Shown here in pieces: positions 9,935 through 18,569 of a stretch of DNA of 64,000 bases. The notes beneath the pieces are model-generated. The model was not told where the DNA came from, searched no databases, and saw nothing but the letters and a program-made list of their open reading frames with translations. Every line of letters starts with the position of its first letter. Positions within the stretch are counted from its first letter, which is position 1. Both the position numbers and the translations under genes were made by a program. This DNA is from Bog-473 sp963828505 (GTDB lineage: Bacteria; Actinomycetota; Acidimicrobiia; Acidimicrobiales; RAAP-2): positions 1 to 64,000 of the forward strand of contig CAWHFM010000015.1 in assembly GCA_963828505.1 (NCBI GenBank). The letters are read 5' to 3'.

Positions 9935-10262
9935 GGACGACGAGGGTCACGCACCGGCGTCGGGGTGCGTGAGACGCCGCGTCCTCCGGTCGGCGCACAT
10001 CCGAGAAATCGAACGACATGAGCCCGGGCAGTGACCACGGCAACGGGCGGTTTTGCTCGAGCAGAACCCTCACGGGCTCTCCCGACCTCCCTCGGACAGA
10101 GGTCGTAGGCTGCGACTCCCGTCGGCGAACTCCGGGCGCGGCTTCGCCCTCCTCGAGATTCGGGCGTGCGGTTTCCGGGCCGCCTGCCGTGACCACCGCC
10201 CGGCATGCCCGGTCCCACCGCAAGAAGGCTTGTCCGATTCGACCGTGACGAAAGGGGACTGG
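9935..10262. other. Intergenic region between divergent operons
   Basis: This stretch separates the dprE operon (minus strand) from the DUF3237 gene (plus strand). It holds the hairpin at 9947-9972, listed separately. Near its right end is AAAGGGGA, the likely ribosome site for the ATG at 10263. I see no further gene. Confidence 0.5.
9947..9972. promoter_or_regulatory. Perfect 9-bp inverted repeat ahead of the dprE operon
   Basis: The arms TCACGCACC (9947-9955) and GGTGCGTGA (9964-9972) pair perfectly around an 8-base loop. It starts 13 bases upstream of the first gene of the dprE operon. There is no T-run on either side, so it is more likely an operator or a 5'-leader hairpin than an intrinsic terminator. 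The regulator is unknown. Confidence 0.4.
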
Positions 10263-10712
10263 ATGCTGCCTCTCGAAATGCGTGAGCTGATGGAGATCGA
10301 GGTCCACGTGCGGCCCGTCGTCGATCTCGGGGCCGGACGCAGGTACGTCCCTTTCGAAGGCGGCACGTTCGCGGGCCGCGACGGGCTGGCCGGCTCGCTT
10401 CTCGAGGGTGGTGTCGACTGGCAGCGGGTCCGGGCCGACGGGGTGCTCGAGATCGACGCGCACTACACGCTCCTGACCGAGGCGAACGAGGCGATTGAGG
10501 TCCGGTCCAGTGGCATCCGCAAGGCCGAACCGTCGGTCGCCGATCGCCTGGCCCGCGGCGAACCGGTCGACCCCGACGAGTACTACTTCCGCACCCACAT
10601 CCGGCTGTCCACGTCTGCTGAACGGCTGGCGTGGCTCAACGACCTCCTCGCGGTGTCCGTTGGGGAGCGCCACCGTTCTGTGGTCCGCATCCACGTCCAC
10701 GAGGTTCTCTGA
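10263..10712 (+). CDS. DUF3237 family protein
   Basis: This 149-residue protein matches the DUF3237 family, a small beta-barrel domain often found beside flavin monooxygenases. Typical segments are YVPFEGGTFAGRDGLAGSLL, DWQRVRADGVLEIDAHYTL and VRSSGIRKAEP. I chose the ATG at 10263 because it gives the family's usual length and has AAAGGGGA upstream; a GTG at 10245 is possible. The stop lies two bases ahead of the monooxygenase start, so the two genes form an operon. The biochemical role of the family is not established; a lipocalin-like ligand-binding or isomerase function is only a guess. Confidence 0.75.
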   Translation: MLPLEMRELMEIEVHVRPVVDLGAGRRYVPFEGGTFAGRDGLAGSLLEGGVDWQRVRADGVLEIDAHYTLLTEANEAIEVRSSGIRKAEPSVADRLARGEPVDPDEYYFRTHIRLSTSAERLAWLNDLLAVSVGERHRSVVRIHVHEVL

Positions 10713-10714
10713 AC

Positions 10715-11980
10715 GTGGGCCTTCCCGACGTCCGCTGCGTCGTCGTGGGCGCGGGAATCGGCGGGCTCGCGACCACGCTCAGCCTCGAGCAGATCGGCGT
10801 CCGGTGCGTGGTCTTCGACGCCGTGAGCGAGCTGCGCCCGCTCGGGGTGGGGATCAACCTGTTGCCGCACGCGGTGCGCGAGCTCGACGAGCTCGGACTG
10901 CTCGGCGAGCTCCAAGCCCACTCGGTCGCGCCGTCGCTCCTCCTCTATGCGACGCGCCGCGGCCAGGAGATCTGGAGCGAGCCACGAGGTCTGGCCGCGG
11001 GGTACCCCTGGCCACAGTTGTCCATCCATCGCGGTGTCCTCCAAGAGGTCCTCCTGGGAGCGGTCATCGACCGGCTCGGGCGCGACGCCGTCCAGTTGGG
11101 GCGACGACTCGAGCGCGTCGACCACGACCCGCACGGGCAGCCGGCTGCGGTCTTCGAGGACGGTCGAGTCGGCTCCGACATCGTCGTCGCGGCCGACGGC
11201 ATCCACAGTGCGGCCCGCCGGCAGCACTATCCCGCCGAGGGCCGCGTGCGTTGGAACGGGTCCCTGCTGTGGCGCGGCGTGGCGGAGACGGCACCGATCC
11301 TCGACGGCCGGACGATGGTCTGGGCCGGCCATCCCGAGCAGAAGTTCGTCGGCTACCCGATCGCCGACCTGCCCGACGGCCGGCAGGCCTTCAACTTCGT
11401 GGCTGAGCTGCATCGCCCGGAGTCGGACCTCGCTACGGCGGAGGACTGGAACCGGAGCGGGTCCTTGGACGACTTCCTGCCCGAGTTCGCCGGCTGGGAC
11501 TTCGGGTGGCTCGACGTGCCCGCCCTCGTCCGGGCTGCGCCGGAGACGTACCTGTTCCCGATGGTCGACCGCGACCCCGTCGACCAGTGGACTTTCGGGC
11601 GATCGACCCTGCTCGGGGACGCGGCCCACCCCATGTACCCGATCGGGTCCAACGGTGCGTCCCAGGCCATCCTCGACGCGCGCGTCCTCGCCGGGTGCCT
11701 CCGGCGCCATCCCGACGACATCGGCGAGGCTCTCACCCGATACGAAGAGGCACGTCGCCCGGCCACCGCGGCGATCGTCCGGGCGAATCGCGGGCTCGGA
11801 CCCGAGGTCCCGATGCTCCTGGTCGAACAGCGGGCCCCGCTGGGATTCTCCGCGATCGCGGACGTCATCACCCCCGACGAGATCGCCCGCGTCACCGAGG
11901 ACTACCGAAGGACCGCTGGTTTCTCGCTCGCTCGGCTCCGAGGGAGTGCGTCGCTCCTGGAGGAGCCGTACCCCGTGTAG
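10715..11980 (+). CDS. FAD-dependent monooxygenase (UbiH/PHBH-like, salicylate hydroxylase type)
   Basis: This 421-residue class A flavoprotein hydroxylase begins two bases after the DUF3237 stop, at GTG 10715. The dinucleotide-binding fold is VVVGAGIGGLATTLSLEQIG (about residues 5-24). The mid-protein DG motif is in IVVAADGIHSAARRQHYP. The second FAD motif, TLLGDAAHPMYPIGSNGASQ with the GD pair, is near residue 300. Such enzymes use NAD(P)H and O2 to hydroxylate aromatic or similar ring substrates in the cytoplasm. The substrate cannot be read from the sequence. The pairing with DUF3237 is common around catabolic flavoproteins, so the two probably share a pathway. Confidence 0.85.
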   Translation: MGLPDVRCVVVGAGIGGLATTLSLEQIGVRCVVFDAVSELRPLGVGINLLPHAVRELDELGLLGELQAHSVAPSLLLYATRRGQEIWSEPRGLAAGYPWPQLSIHRGVLQEVLLGAVIDRLGRDAVQLGRRLERVDHDPHGQPAAVFEDGRVGSDIVVAADGIHSAARRQHYPAEGRVRWNGSLLWRGVAETAPILDGRTMVWAGHPEQKFVGYPIADLPDGRQAFNFVAELHRPESDLATAEDWNRSGSLDDFLPEFAGWDFGWLDVPALVRAAPETYLFPMVDRDPVDQWTFGRSTLLGDAAHPMYPIGSNGASQAILDARVLAGCLRRHPDDIGEALTRYEEARRPATAAIVRANRGLGPEVPMLLVEQRAPLGFSAIADVITPDEIARVTEDYRRTAGFSLARLRGSASLLEEPYPV

Positions 11981-12056
11981 GGAGGCAGCGCCGCGCCCTG
12001 CGAAGGCGTCGGATCAATCTCTCAGGGCATGCCTCGGGACTGATCGACTCGGGGCA

Positions 12057-12420
12057 CTAGGAACCGACCGCGAAGACCTCGATCGGCATGGCGGAGCCTT
12101 CGTCGTCGGGCACGCCGTTCCCCGAGCTCCCCGTTGACGCCGTAACCCCAACAAGCCTGTTCGCCTGAAGTGAGGAGCGCGCAAGAACCGGCTGAATCGC
12201 CGGTGACCGCCTTCACACCGGACAAGGTCCCGTCGCCGTGGCAGATGTGTCGGTCGGAAGCGTCACGGTACTTCCGACCCCGAATGACGGTCGAGCCTCC
12301 TCCGACCCATGCTCGCCACGGCACCGATCGACACGGCTCGTCGTCGCCGAAGCTTCCCAGCATTGCCTCCGGTGGTCGAGCGACCGACCACCGGAGTCCA
12401 CCGGATCGGCCGGGACCGAG
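12057..12420 (-). pseudogene. Remnant of a Cys-containing RCC1-repeat protein
   Basis: The 870-base gap between 11981 and 12847 holds no intact gene. On the minus strand part of it reads as a degraded RCC1-repeat protein. One frame gives SGVKAVTGDSAGSCALLTSG and EQACWGYGVNGELG. After one shift it continues as NGVPDDEGSAMPIEVFAVGS and a stop at 12057. The CWG-x-N-x-x-GELG pattern with an alternating CAL strand is typical of bacterial secreted RCC1-like propellers. Further left-over pieces (CWE or WGSFGDDE) lie upstream to about 12420, but the repeats quickly lose their frame. I see neither a start nor a signal peptide. It is most likely a fragment of a once larger gene. Confidence 0.5.
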
Positions 12421-12847
12421 ACGTTGAAATGTCCGGGCAGGACGTGCTGCTGGAGGAGCCGTGCCCCGTTTGGGGAGACGGCTCCCCTCCTGACCCGCGG
12501 CGGCGTTCGACCCTCGACGAGTGGAGGTCAAGAGACACCGGGCCACGCCACTGAGGTGTTGCCCTCGCCGAGGGAACGATGACAGTCGCCGCATTGATCT
12601 TCGCCGCGGTCGCGGCGTGCGTTGACGGACATCATCGGTCGCCATGTCGAGGGACCGGCGGCTGACGCCCCCGAGTCAGGACCGCGGAACGGTCACTGTC
12701 GACGCGGACCGGCGAGGGCCAGATAGTCAGCCCCCGCCAGTCCGACGGTTCGTTTCTGACTCGTCTGCCGACGGCCATTCCTCGGGAGCAAGAGGGAGGA
12801 TGCGCCCCGAGAAACGGGCGAAAGACGTTCAGGCTATTTCGTTCGGG

Positions 12848-13330
12848 CTATGACGTTCGCACTCCGGTAAACGTGCATACCGTTGCGCACTCGTAATTCG
12901 AGGTGAAGGTCCCCGACGTCGTTCCGGCGTGCAGCTTCATTTTGCCCTTGAGCGTGATCGTAAATCCAGGATCGCAGGGCGAGCCGAAGTCCGGAACGGT
13001 CAGCTTGAGGTGACTCTTCTTCAGCGTCCCTTGGAGCGCTCCCGAACATGCGGGCGCTTCGAGAGTGCCAGAGAGTGTCTTGCCGGTTTTCGTGAGCGGA
13101 TTCAGGTAGTAGGTGAAGGTCCCGGTGTCGAAATTCATGGACAGAGTCCAGTACGAGTTCGACGAGCCGCTCGACGAGGCGCTCGGAGCCGCATGTGCGA
13201 GCGACGAATTACCTGTCGCGTTGGGGCTCACACCCGGGCGGGGTTGGGCAACCGCACCCATGGACATGGCTACCGACAACCCGCCCGCCAGCAGCACGAC
13301 AGCGCTTAGCCGAAGTGATAATCGACGCAT
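12848..13330 (-). CDS. Secreted protein of unknown function
   Basis: This protein of about 160 residues begins with a clear signal peptide (MRRLSLRLSAVVLLAGGLSV, then AMSMGAVAQ as the cleavage region). A Ser-rich linker follows. The mature domain is a small, Thr/Gly-rich, probably all-beta module (WTLSMNFDTGTFTYYLNP, KKSHLKLTVPDFGSPCDPGF) with four Cys that could form two disulfides. I prefer the ATG at 13330 because GGGAAA lies at ribosome-site distance; an ATG five codons earlier is possible. I do not recognise the family. It is monocistronic, and the AT-rich stretch upstream suggests its own promoter. Confidence 0.65.
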   Translation of the reverse strand: MRRLSLRLSAVVLLAGGLSVAMSMGAVAQPRPGVSPNATGNSSLAHAAPSASSSGSSNSYWTLSMNFDTGTFTYYLNPLTKTGKTLSGTLEAPACSGALQGTLKKSHLKLTVPDFGSPCDPGFTITLKGKMKLHAGTTSGTFTSNYECATVCTFTGVRTS

Positions 13331-13503
13331 TTCATTTCCCGCCATTCTCGGTCCCCGCGGACCGTCAACCCGGGTTTAGTCCACATCGGCATTGTCGTCA
13401 ATGGTCAGAAACGGCGAGGACCGGCGATGCATCCTTTGGCGACGAAATGTCCCTGCTCCAGGTGACAGGTCATGGAGCTCGACTTGGCATATCCGATCCG
13501 GCG

Positions 13504-15249
13504 TCAAGTGACCGGCATCACCAACGTCGACCGACCGCCTTCGCCGTGTCGCACCGTGTGGCGCGCCGGCCGCATCCTCGCGCTCCTGGACTGATCCCCG
13601 TCCGTCCCGAGATTGCGGGCGAACTGCGGATGCGAGCCTCCCGCGATCACCAGGCGGATGCGGTGCCCGGCGAGGAACCGGTGGGCCGTGGCCCGGAGGC
13701 GCAGGGAAACCGGACCCGCCCGCCGGTGCGGATCCAACCTCGTGAAGCCTTCGGTGATGTTGTGGGAGCGGCCGTCAGGGCCCACGTCGGAGAGCCTCAC
13801 GAAGAGGTCGGCATGGGGGTTGTCGCTGGAGTGGGACAGCGTAACGACCGGCTCGCCCACGACTTCGACGTCTGTCTGGAGCGGCTCGTACACCATGGTG
13901 AGGCAGTCGGGCCGGGCCGCCAGGCTGGAGTCGTCGACCTGGCCCTTCGGGCTGAGGAGGGGCCCGCCGACCGTCGGCGTCGGGTGGGACGGGTCGAACA
14001 GGAAGGACGATGCGGGCGCGTCCTCAGGCGGTGGATCGTCGAGGAGGTCGCCGTGCGGTCCGAGGTACCACGTCTGGTCGCTGGTGGCCGGAGGCCAGGC
14101 CGGAAGGTCCCGCCACTCGTCGGCGCCGGTCACGAAGACTCTGACCGGCTCGGCGCGATGGCGCGAGCCCCGGCGGGCGACGTGCTCCTCGAACCACTCC
14201 AACGTCTCGCTGCTGTTGATGCGCGCCGCGCCGGCACCCACGGCCACGTGCGACCACGGGCCGACCGTCATGGCCACCTCGACGCCGCGACCCCGCAGGT
14301 GCGCGTACTGCTCGAGCGTCTGCTCCAAGAACAGGTCGTGCCAGCCGCTGAGCAGGAGGACCGGGACGTCCACCCGGTCGAGGGCGTGCGTGACGTTCAT
14401 CGGCTCCCAGAACGGATCGGAGAGATCCGAACGGGTGACCCAGTCCGTGTACCACGGCCCACGCCCGCCGAGATACGTGCTGGCCGCCCGGGACAGCGGA
14501 AGCTCGTCCATGGCACCGGCGTTCCGGCGCTCGGCGGTCGCCGTGCGCAGCGCGCCCCGGAGCACACCCCCGTCCTCCTGGTGCACCATCATGTGGCTCC
14601 ACCCGAGGAAGTCCAGCCTGAACGCGCCGGTGCCCCAGACATGGCGGCTGAAGTCGTGCGGCGCCACCGAAATGACGGCAGCGGTCAACTCGGGAGGCGG
14701 GTCGACGAGCAACGCCCACTGGGTGAAGCCGAGATAGGAGGCGCCGAGGGTGCCGAACGTGCCGGTGAACCAAGGTTGGCCGCGCATCCATGCGACCACG
14801 TCGTGGCCGTCGTCGACCTCGGACACCATGGGGTCGAAGGTGCCGCCCGAACCGAAGGTGCCGCGGCACGAGACGTAGAGCACGTTGTACCCGCGCTCGG
14901 CGAAGACGCGGGCGAACGGAAGCGCCATGAGCAGCGAGCGGCCGTAGGGGCCCCGGATCAACAGCGTTCCGGCCGCCTCCGGCTCCGCCCGGTACAGGTC
15001 GGCCGCCAGCTCGACGCCGTCACGGACCGGGATTCGCAAGCCACGCGCCACCCGGTACGTCGTCGTGGCCCGCGGGAGTCGGAGGATTCTCCCTACCGCG
15101 TGGTCGAGGGCGCGGCCGGCCGGGCTCGGGGGACGCGGTGTGACCGGGGCAACCGGGACCTGGCGTGTGGTGTCGACCACGAGGACGGCATCGTCGCGCC
15201 GCGAACCGGCCGGGGCAACCTGGACTCCGGCTCCCGGTCCTCTCTCCAT
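13504..15249 (-). CDS. CocE/NonD-family serine hydrolase
   Basis: This intact 581-residue alpha/beta-hydrolase belongs to the X-Pro dipeptidyl-peptidase/CocE family. The catalytic triad is visible. Ser171 is in GASYLGF, after the FGTFGTL stretch. Asp305 is in LLSGWHDLFLEQ. His334 is in VGPWSHVAVG. The N-terminal IPVRDGVELAADLYRAE and the C-terminal galactose-binding-like domain (TLSHSSDNPHADLFVRLSDV, RLVIAGGSHPQFARN) complete the family layout. There is no signal peptide, so it is probably cytoplasmic, unlike the secreted relative at 3803-6234. The ATG at 15249 is the first start downstream of the divergent promoter region. The family hydrolyses acyl and amide bonds of varied small molecules; the substrate is unknown. 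It is transcribed away from hsp20. Confidence 0.82.
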   Translation of the reverse strand: MERGPGAGVQVAPAGSRRDDAVLVVDTTRQVPVAPVTPRPPSPAGRALDHAVGRILRLPRATTTYRVARGLRIPVRDGVELAADLYRAEPEAAGTLLIRGPYGRSLLMALPFARVFAERGYNVLYVSCRGTFGSGGTFDPMVSEVDDGHDVVAWMRGQPWFTGTFGTLGASYLGFTQWALLVDPPPELTAAVISVAPHDFSRHVWGTGAFRLDFLGWSHMMVHQEDGGVLRGALRTATAERRNAGAMDELPLSRAASTYLGGRGPWYTDWVTRSDLSDPFWEPMNVTHALDRVDVPVLLLSGWHDLFLEQTLEQYAHLRGRGVEVAMTVGPWSHVAVGAGAARINSSETLEWFEEHVARRGSRHRAEPVRVFVTGADEWRDLPAWPPATSDQTWYLGPHGDLLDDPPPEDAPASSFLFDPSHPTPTVGGPLLSPKGQVDDSSLAARPDCLTMVYEPLQTDVEVVGEPVVTLSHSSDNPHADLFVRLSDVGPDGRSHNITEGFTRLDPHRRAGPVSLRLRATAHRFLAGHRIRLVIAGGSHPQFARNLGTDGDQSRSARMRPARHTVRHGEGGRSTLVMPVT

Positions 15250-15252
15250 CTG

Positions 15253-15280
15253 TTGACTTTTAGTTACAGCTCTATATTGT
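15253..15280 (+). promoter_or_regulatory. Candidate promoter of the hsp20 operon
   Basis: This AT-rich island in GC-rich DNA has TTGACT at 15253-15258 and TATTGT at 15275-15280 with a 16-base spacer, which is close to a housekeeping-sigma promoter. It lies about 90 bases upstream of the hsp20 start. No HAIR-type (CTTGAGT) repressor site is visible. Confidence 0.45.
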
Positions 15281-15369
15281 TGGTAAACACGCCGAGGGGA
15301 CCGGGGACAGCCGCCCGGCACCGAGGCGATCGAGGCCCGATGGGGCCGCGACCAGGGAGAGGAGATCCC

Positions 15370-15867
15370 ATGTCGACCGTTGCCGACCCCCTGGGCGCCC
15401 TGCGCCCCCTCCGCGAGGATGATGTCCACGAGCTCACCCGCGCCCACGAAGACCACGGGACCATGCCGTTGGCCTACGACGTGTACCGCGACGGCCAGGA
15501 GCTGGTCATCGAGTTCGACGCTCCCGGGGTCGCGCCCGCCGATATCGGGCTGGCGGTCGAGGGCCGGACGGTCGAGGTGAGCCTGGGGCGGAATCTGGCC
15601 CATGGCCGGGGGATCGACGTGATCGAGGCCGGACGCCAGCACGGCACCTTCCACCAGCGCCTGTGGCTCGGGGACCGGTGGGACACCGACCGCCTCTCGG
15701 CGCGGGCCGACAACGGCGTCCTCACCGTGCGCGCCCCCCTGGCCGTCCGCTCCCCGCGGCGCGCCATCCCCGTCGCGACACGCCCGTCGCTCGAGCACAC
15801 CGCGACACCGGCGTCAACGGGGCCGGCCGCTCCGTCGCGCGCCATCGAGGTCGAGCCCGCGGCGTGA
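15370..15867 (+). CDS. Hsp20/alpha-crystallin family small heat shock protein
   Basis: This 165-residue small heat shock protein acts as an ATP-independent holdase for unfolding proteins. The alpha-crystallin domain spans about residues 35-125. It starts at YDVYRDGQELVIEFDAPGV, runs through DIGLAVEGRTVEV and ends with the conserved TDRLSARADNGVLTVRAPL. The C-terminal tail is Ala/Pro/Thr-rich and contains IPV as the likely I-x-V oligomer contact. The ATG at 15370 follows GGGAGAGGAGATCCC. The stop overlaps the next gene's start (TGATG), so the chaperone and the XRE-cupin regulator are translated as a pair, an unusual partnership for Hsp20. Confidence 0.85.
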   Translation: MSTVADPLGALRPLREDDVHELTRAHEDHGTMPLAYDVYRDGQELVIEFDAPGVAPADIGLAVEGRTVEVSLGRNLAHGRGIDVIEAGRQHGTFHQRLWLGDRWDTDRLSARADNGVLTVRAPLAVRSPRRAIPVATRPSLEHTATPASTGPAAPSRAIEVEPAA

Positions 15868-16505
15868 TGGCGCGCGACGCGGCGACACGTCGCGCCAAAC
15901 CGGCCGCGAAGGCGTCGGCCGACGCCGCGCCGGCGCAGATCGAATCGATCATCGGCTGGCGCGTGCGCAGCCGCGCCAAGGAGATCGGGCTGACCTCCTC
16001 CGAGCTCGCCAAACGGGTCGGACTCTCCCGGGCGATGATCTCGCGCATCGAGAACGCGCAGGTGTCGCCCAGCCTGGCCACCATGTCGCGCCTGGCCGAA
16101 GCGCTCGAGGTGCCCATCACCTCCCTGTTCCAGGGTCTCGACGAGGAGCGTGACGCCCTGTTCACGCGAGCCGGGGGTGGGCCCGAGCTCGGTCGCCCCG
16201 GCACTCGCAGCGGCCACCGCTACCAGCTGCTCGGGTCGATGCGCGGGCCGGCCAAGCGCATGGAGCCGATGCTGGTGACGCTCTCGAGCGAGAGCGAGGT
16301 GTTCCCCCTCTACCAGCACCCCGGGACCGAGTTCCTCTACATGCTCGAGGGCCAGATGGACTACGGCTACGCCGGGGCCGCCTACGAGCTCAACCCGGGC
16401 GATTCGCTCCAGTTCGACGGCGAGGTCGCCCACGGGCCGCTCCGCCTCGGCCGCCTGCCCGTCGTCTTCCTCTCGGTCACCTCGTACGGCCAACCCCCGA
16501 GCTGA
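15867..16505 (+). CDS. XRE-family regulator with C-terminal cupin domain
   Basis: This 212-residue DNA-binding regulator has two domains. An XRE helix-turn-helix lies at about residues 30-85 (WRVRSRAKEIGLTSSELAKR, then SRAMISRIENAQVSPSLATM). A cupin_2 sensor domain lies at about 130-205 (VFPLYQHPGTEFLYMLEGQM, then YELNPGDSLQFDGEVAHGP) with the usual H-x-G-x-E and G-D-x-x-x-F/H elements. Regulators with this layout often control amino acid, polyamine or sulfonate metabolism through a small ligand in the cupin. The start overlaps the hsp20 stop. The 3' end overlaps the convergent TauD-type gene by 29 bases. The target is unknown; hsp20 or the dioxygenase are the obvious candidates. Confidence 0.85.
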   Translation: MARDAATRRAKPAAKASADAAPAQIESIIGWRVRSRAKEIGLTSSELAKRVGLSRAMISRIENAQVSPSLATMSRLAEALEVPITSLFQGLDEERDALFTRAGGGPELGRPGTRSGHRYQLLGSMRGPAKRMEPMLVTLSSESEVFPLYQHPGTEFLYMLEGQMDYGYAGAAYELNPGDSLQFDGEVAHGPLRLGRLPVVFLSVTSYGQPPS

Positions 16506-17442
16506 CCCGCTCGGGCTTCGACCCGACGATGGAGGCCCTCTCCATCGTGCGCCGGTGCGGCCAGTAGTCGCTCGATGCGTAGTGCTGCACGGCGCGGTTG
16601 TCCCAGAAGGCGACCGCGTCCGCCGTCCAGGTGAAGCGGCACTGGTGCTCGGGCGCGTCGGCCTGGCGGCACAACCGGTCCAGCAGGTCGCGGCTGGCGT
16701 CGGGTTCGAGACCCTCGATGTGGCTCACGAACGGCCGGTTGACGTACAGGTGCAGCTTCCCCGTCGCGGGGTGCGTGCACACCACGGGGTGGCGCACGGG
16801 CGGGTACTTCTCCTGCGCGGCGCGGCGCTCGTCGCGCGACATGCTGTGGCCGAAGGTCTGGGTGAAGTCGTGCACGGCCGTCAGCCCGTCGATCTCGGCC
16901 TTGGTGGCGTCGTCCAACGCGTCATAGGCGGCGTACATGTCGGCGAAGAGCGTGTCGCCGCCGCGTTCGGGAACGCGGATGGCGTGCAGGACCGCGCCCA
17001 TGGACGGGCACTCCCGCCAGGTGACGTCGTGGTGCCATGAGTTCTCGTACCCGGTGACCTCGGCCGTCTTCTCGAAGCGGACCAGCTCGGGCTCGCCCGT
17101 GTTGGAGGGGAGGAACGGGTGGACCTCGAGCTCCCCGAAGCGCCGGGCGAACGCCACGTGACGCTCGGGCGTGAGCGCCTGGTCGCGGAAGAAGAGGACC
17201 TTGTAGTCGGCGAGAGCCTGGCGGATGTCGGCCACCACCTCGTCGGGCAGCTCGGCCCCGAGGTCGACGCCGGAGATCTCACCTCCGACCGTGGCTCCCA
17301 GCGGCCCGGCGTCGAAGTGGCGCCAGCGCAACGTGGCCAGCCGGTCACGCTCGGCGGCGACGTGCGAGTAGGGCCCGACGGCGACCTCGTATCCAGGAAG
17401 GCGGAACAGGCCGGGCCGGGCCGAGGTTTCGGTCGCGCTCAT
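16477..17442 (-). CDS. TauD/TfdA-family Fe(II)/2-oxoglutarate-dependent dioxygenase
   Basis: This 321-residue oxygenase has the facial-triad motif H-x-D in NSWHHDVTW, with the distal His and the 2-oxoglutarate-binding Arg in WDNRAVQHYA and YWPHRRTMERASI. The N-terminal half contains GATVGGEISGVDLGAELPDE and KVLFFRDQALTPERHVAFA, standard for TauD-like enzymes. It couples decarboxylation of 2-oxoglutarate to oxidation of a substrate such as a sulfonate, sulfate ester or aryloxyacid in the cytoplasm. The substrate cannot be fixed from sequence. It is convergent with the XRE-cupin gene and overlaps it by 29 bases at the 3' ends. Confidence 0.87.
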   Translation of the reverse strand: MSATETSARPGLFRLPGYEVAVGPYSHVAAERDRLATLRWRHFDAGPLGATVGGEISGVDLGAELPDEVVADIRQALADYKVLFFRDQALTPERHVAFARRFGELEVHPFLPSNTGEPELVRFEKTAEVTGYENSWHHDVTWRECPSMGAVLHAIRVPERGGDTLFADMYAAYDALDDATKAEIDGLTAVHDFTQTFGHSMSRDERRAAQEKYPPVRHPVVCTHPATGKLHLYVNRPFVSHIEGLEPDASRDLLDRLCRQADAPEHQCRFTWTADAVAFWDNRAVQHYASSDYWPHRRTMERASIVGSKPERVSSGVGRTR

Positions 17443-17560
17443 GGTCCAACGGTACCGATCCGTTCAGCGGCCCGTCGTGCGCCTCGGTCGCAGCCGTTCG
17501 GCCGGCCCGACGCGGGCACCCATGTGGCCGGGTCACGAGGCGCTGTGGTACGCGAGGGCC

Positions 17561-18511
17561 ATGTTCACGATTCGCTTCGGCATGCGCCAGGGCTCGCCCG
17601 ACCCCGGCGCCCGCGCCGACCTGTACCAGGCCGCGGTCGACATGTGTGCCTGGGCCGAGAGCCGCGGTTGTCTCGGTGCCGTGTTCAGCCAGCACCACGC
17701 GTCCGACGACGGCCATCTGCCGTCGCCCGTACCGGTCGCCGCCGCGGTGGCGGCGCGCACCGAGACGATGCCCATCACGGTCGGCGCGCTCCTGCTCGCG
17801 TTCTACGAACCGGTGAAGCTGGCCGAGGACCTGGCCGTCGTCGATCTGCTCAGCCGCGGCCGCGTGATCTACGTCGTCGGCATCGGGTACCGCGACGAGG
17901 AGTTCGAGATGTTCGGCGTCGACCGGCGGCGCCGTGCCTCCATGGTCGAAGAGCGCATCCGCCTCTTGCAGCAGCTCTGGTCGGGCGAGCCGGCGGTCGT
18001 CGACGGGCGCACGGTCCGCGTCACGCCGCTGCCGTTCACGCCCGGCGGGCCCATGCTCGCCTACGGCGGCGGCTCGGTCGCGGCGGCACGGCGTGCCGGC
18101 CGGCTGGGCCTGCTCTTCCTGTCCGAGAGCCACGACGCCACGCTGGAGGAGGCCTACCGTGCCGAAGGCGGCCCGTCGGCCCCCGGCTGCTACTTCCCGC
18201 CACCCGGCATCCCGCTGACCGTCTTCGTGGCCGACGATCCCGAGCGGGCGTGGGCCGAGATCGGCGACTACCTGCTGGCCGACGCGCTGGGCTACGGCGC
18301 GTGGAACGAGGGCCGCACCGGTACGGCATCGGTCTCCTTCGCCGCCACCGTCGACGAGCTGGCGGCAGAAGCGGGCGCCTACCAGATCCTCACGCCGGAC
18401 GAGGCCCGGGCCCACGTGGCGGCCGGCCGCCCCCTCGGGCTCCAACCGCTCGTCGGCGGGCTCCCGCCCGACCTCGCCTGGCCCTACCTCGAGGCGGCGG
18501 CGTCGATCTGA
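17561..18511 (+). CDS. LLM-class (luciferase-like) flavin- or F420-dependent oxidoreductase
   Basis: This 316-residue TIM-barrel oxidoreductase is of the bacterial luciferase-like family. Recognisable parts are the N-terminal MFTIRFGMRQG strand, GCLGAVFSQHHASDDGHLPS, LAEDLAVVDLLSRGRVIYVV, GIGYRDEEFEMFGVD and LLQQLWSGEPAVVDG. These enzymes use reduced FMN or F420. The class is abundant in actinobacteria that make F420, but the cofactor cannot be decided here. I chose the ATG at 17561 because it is where family similarity starts; the upstream in-frame region lacks it. The gene stands alone. Confidence 0.8.
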   Translation: MFTIRFGMRQGSPDPGARADLYQAAVDMCAWAESRGCLGAVFSQHHASDDGHLPSPVPVAAAVAARTETMPITVGALLLAFYEPVKLAEDLAVVDLLSRGRVIYVVGIGYRDEEFEMFGVDRRRRASMVEERIRLLQQLWSGEPAVVDGRTVRVTPLPFTPGGPMLAYGGGSVAAARRAGRLGLLFLSESHDATLEEAYRAEGGPSAPGCYFPPPGIPLTVFVADDPERAWAEIGDYLLADALGYGAWNEGRTGTASVSFAATVDELAAEAGAYQILTPDEARAHVAAGRPLGLQPLVGGLPPDLAWPYLEAAASI

Positions 18512-18569
18512 CCGGAGCCGGCCCCGGAGTCGGCCCGCCCGAAACGGCTCATTCGCCGGCGAGCGGCGC

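Noticed and set aside
11954..12479. Similarity between the monooxygenase 3' end (11954-11986) and 12447-12479
   Set aside because: About 26 of 33 bases match, sharing CTGGAGGAGCCGT, but there is no further similarity on either side. Chance in GC-rich DNA is a sufficient explanation.
13195..15369. Plus-strand extension of the Hsp20 frame upstream to 13195
   Set aside because: It runs antisense to the intact CocE-like hydrolase and has shadow composition. ATG 15370 with its ribosome site is the real start.
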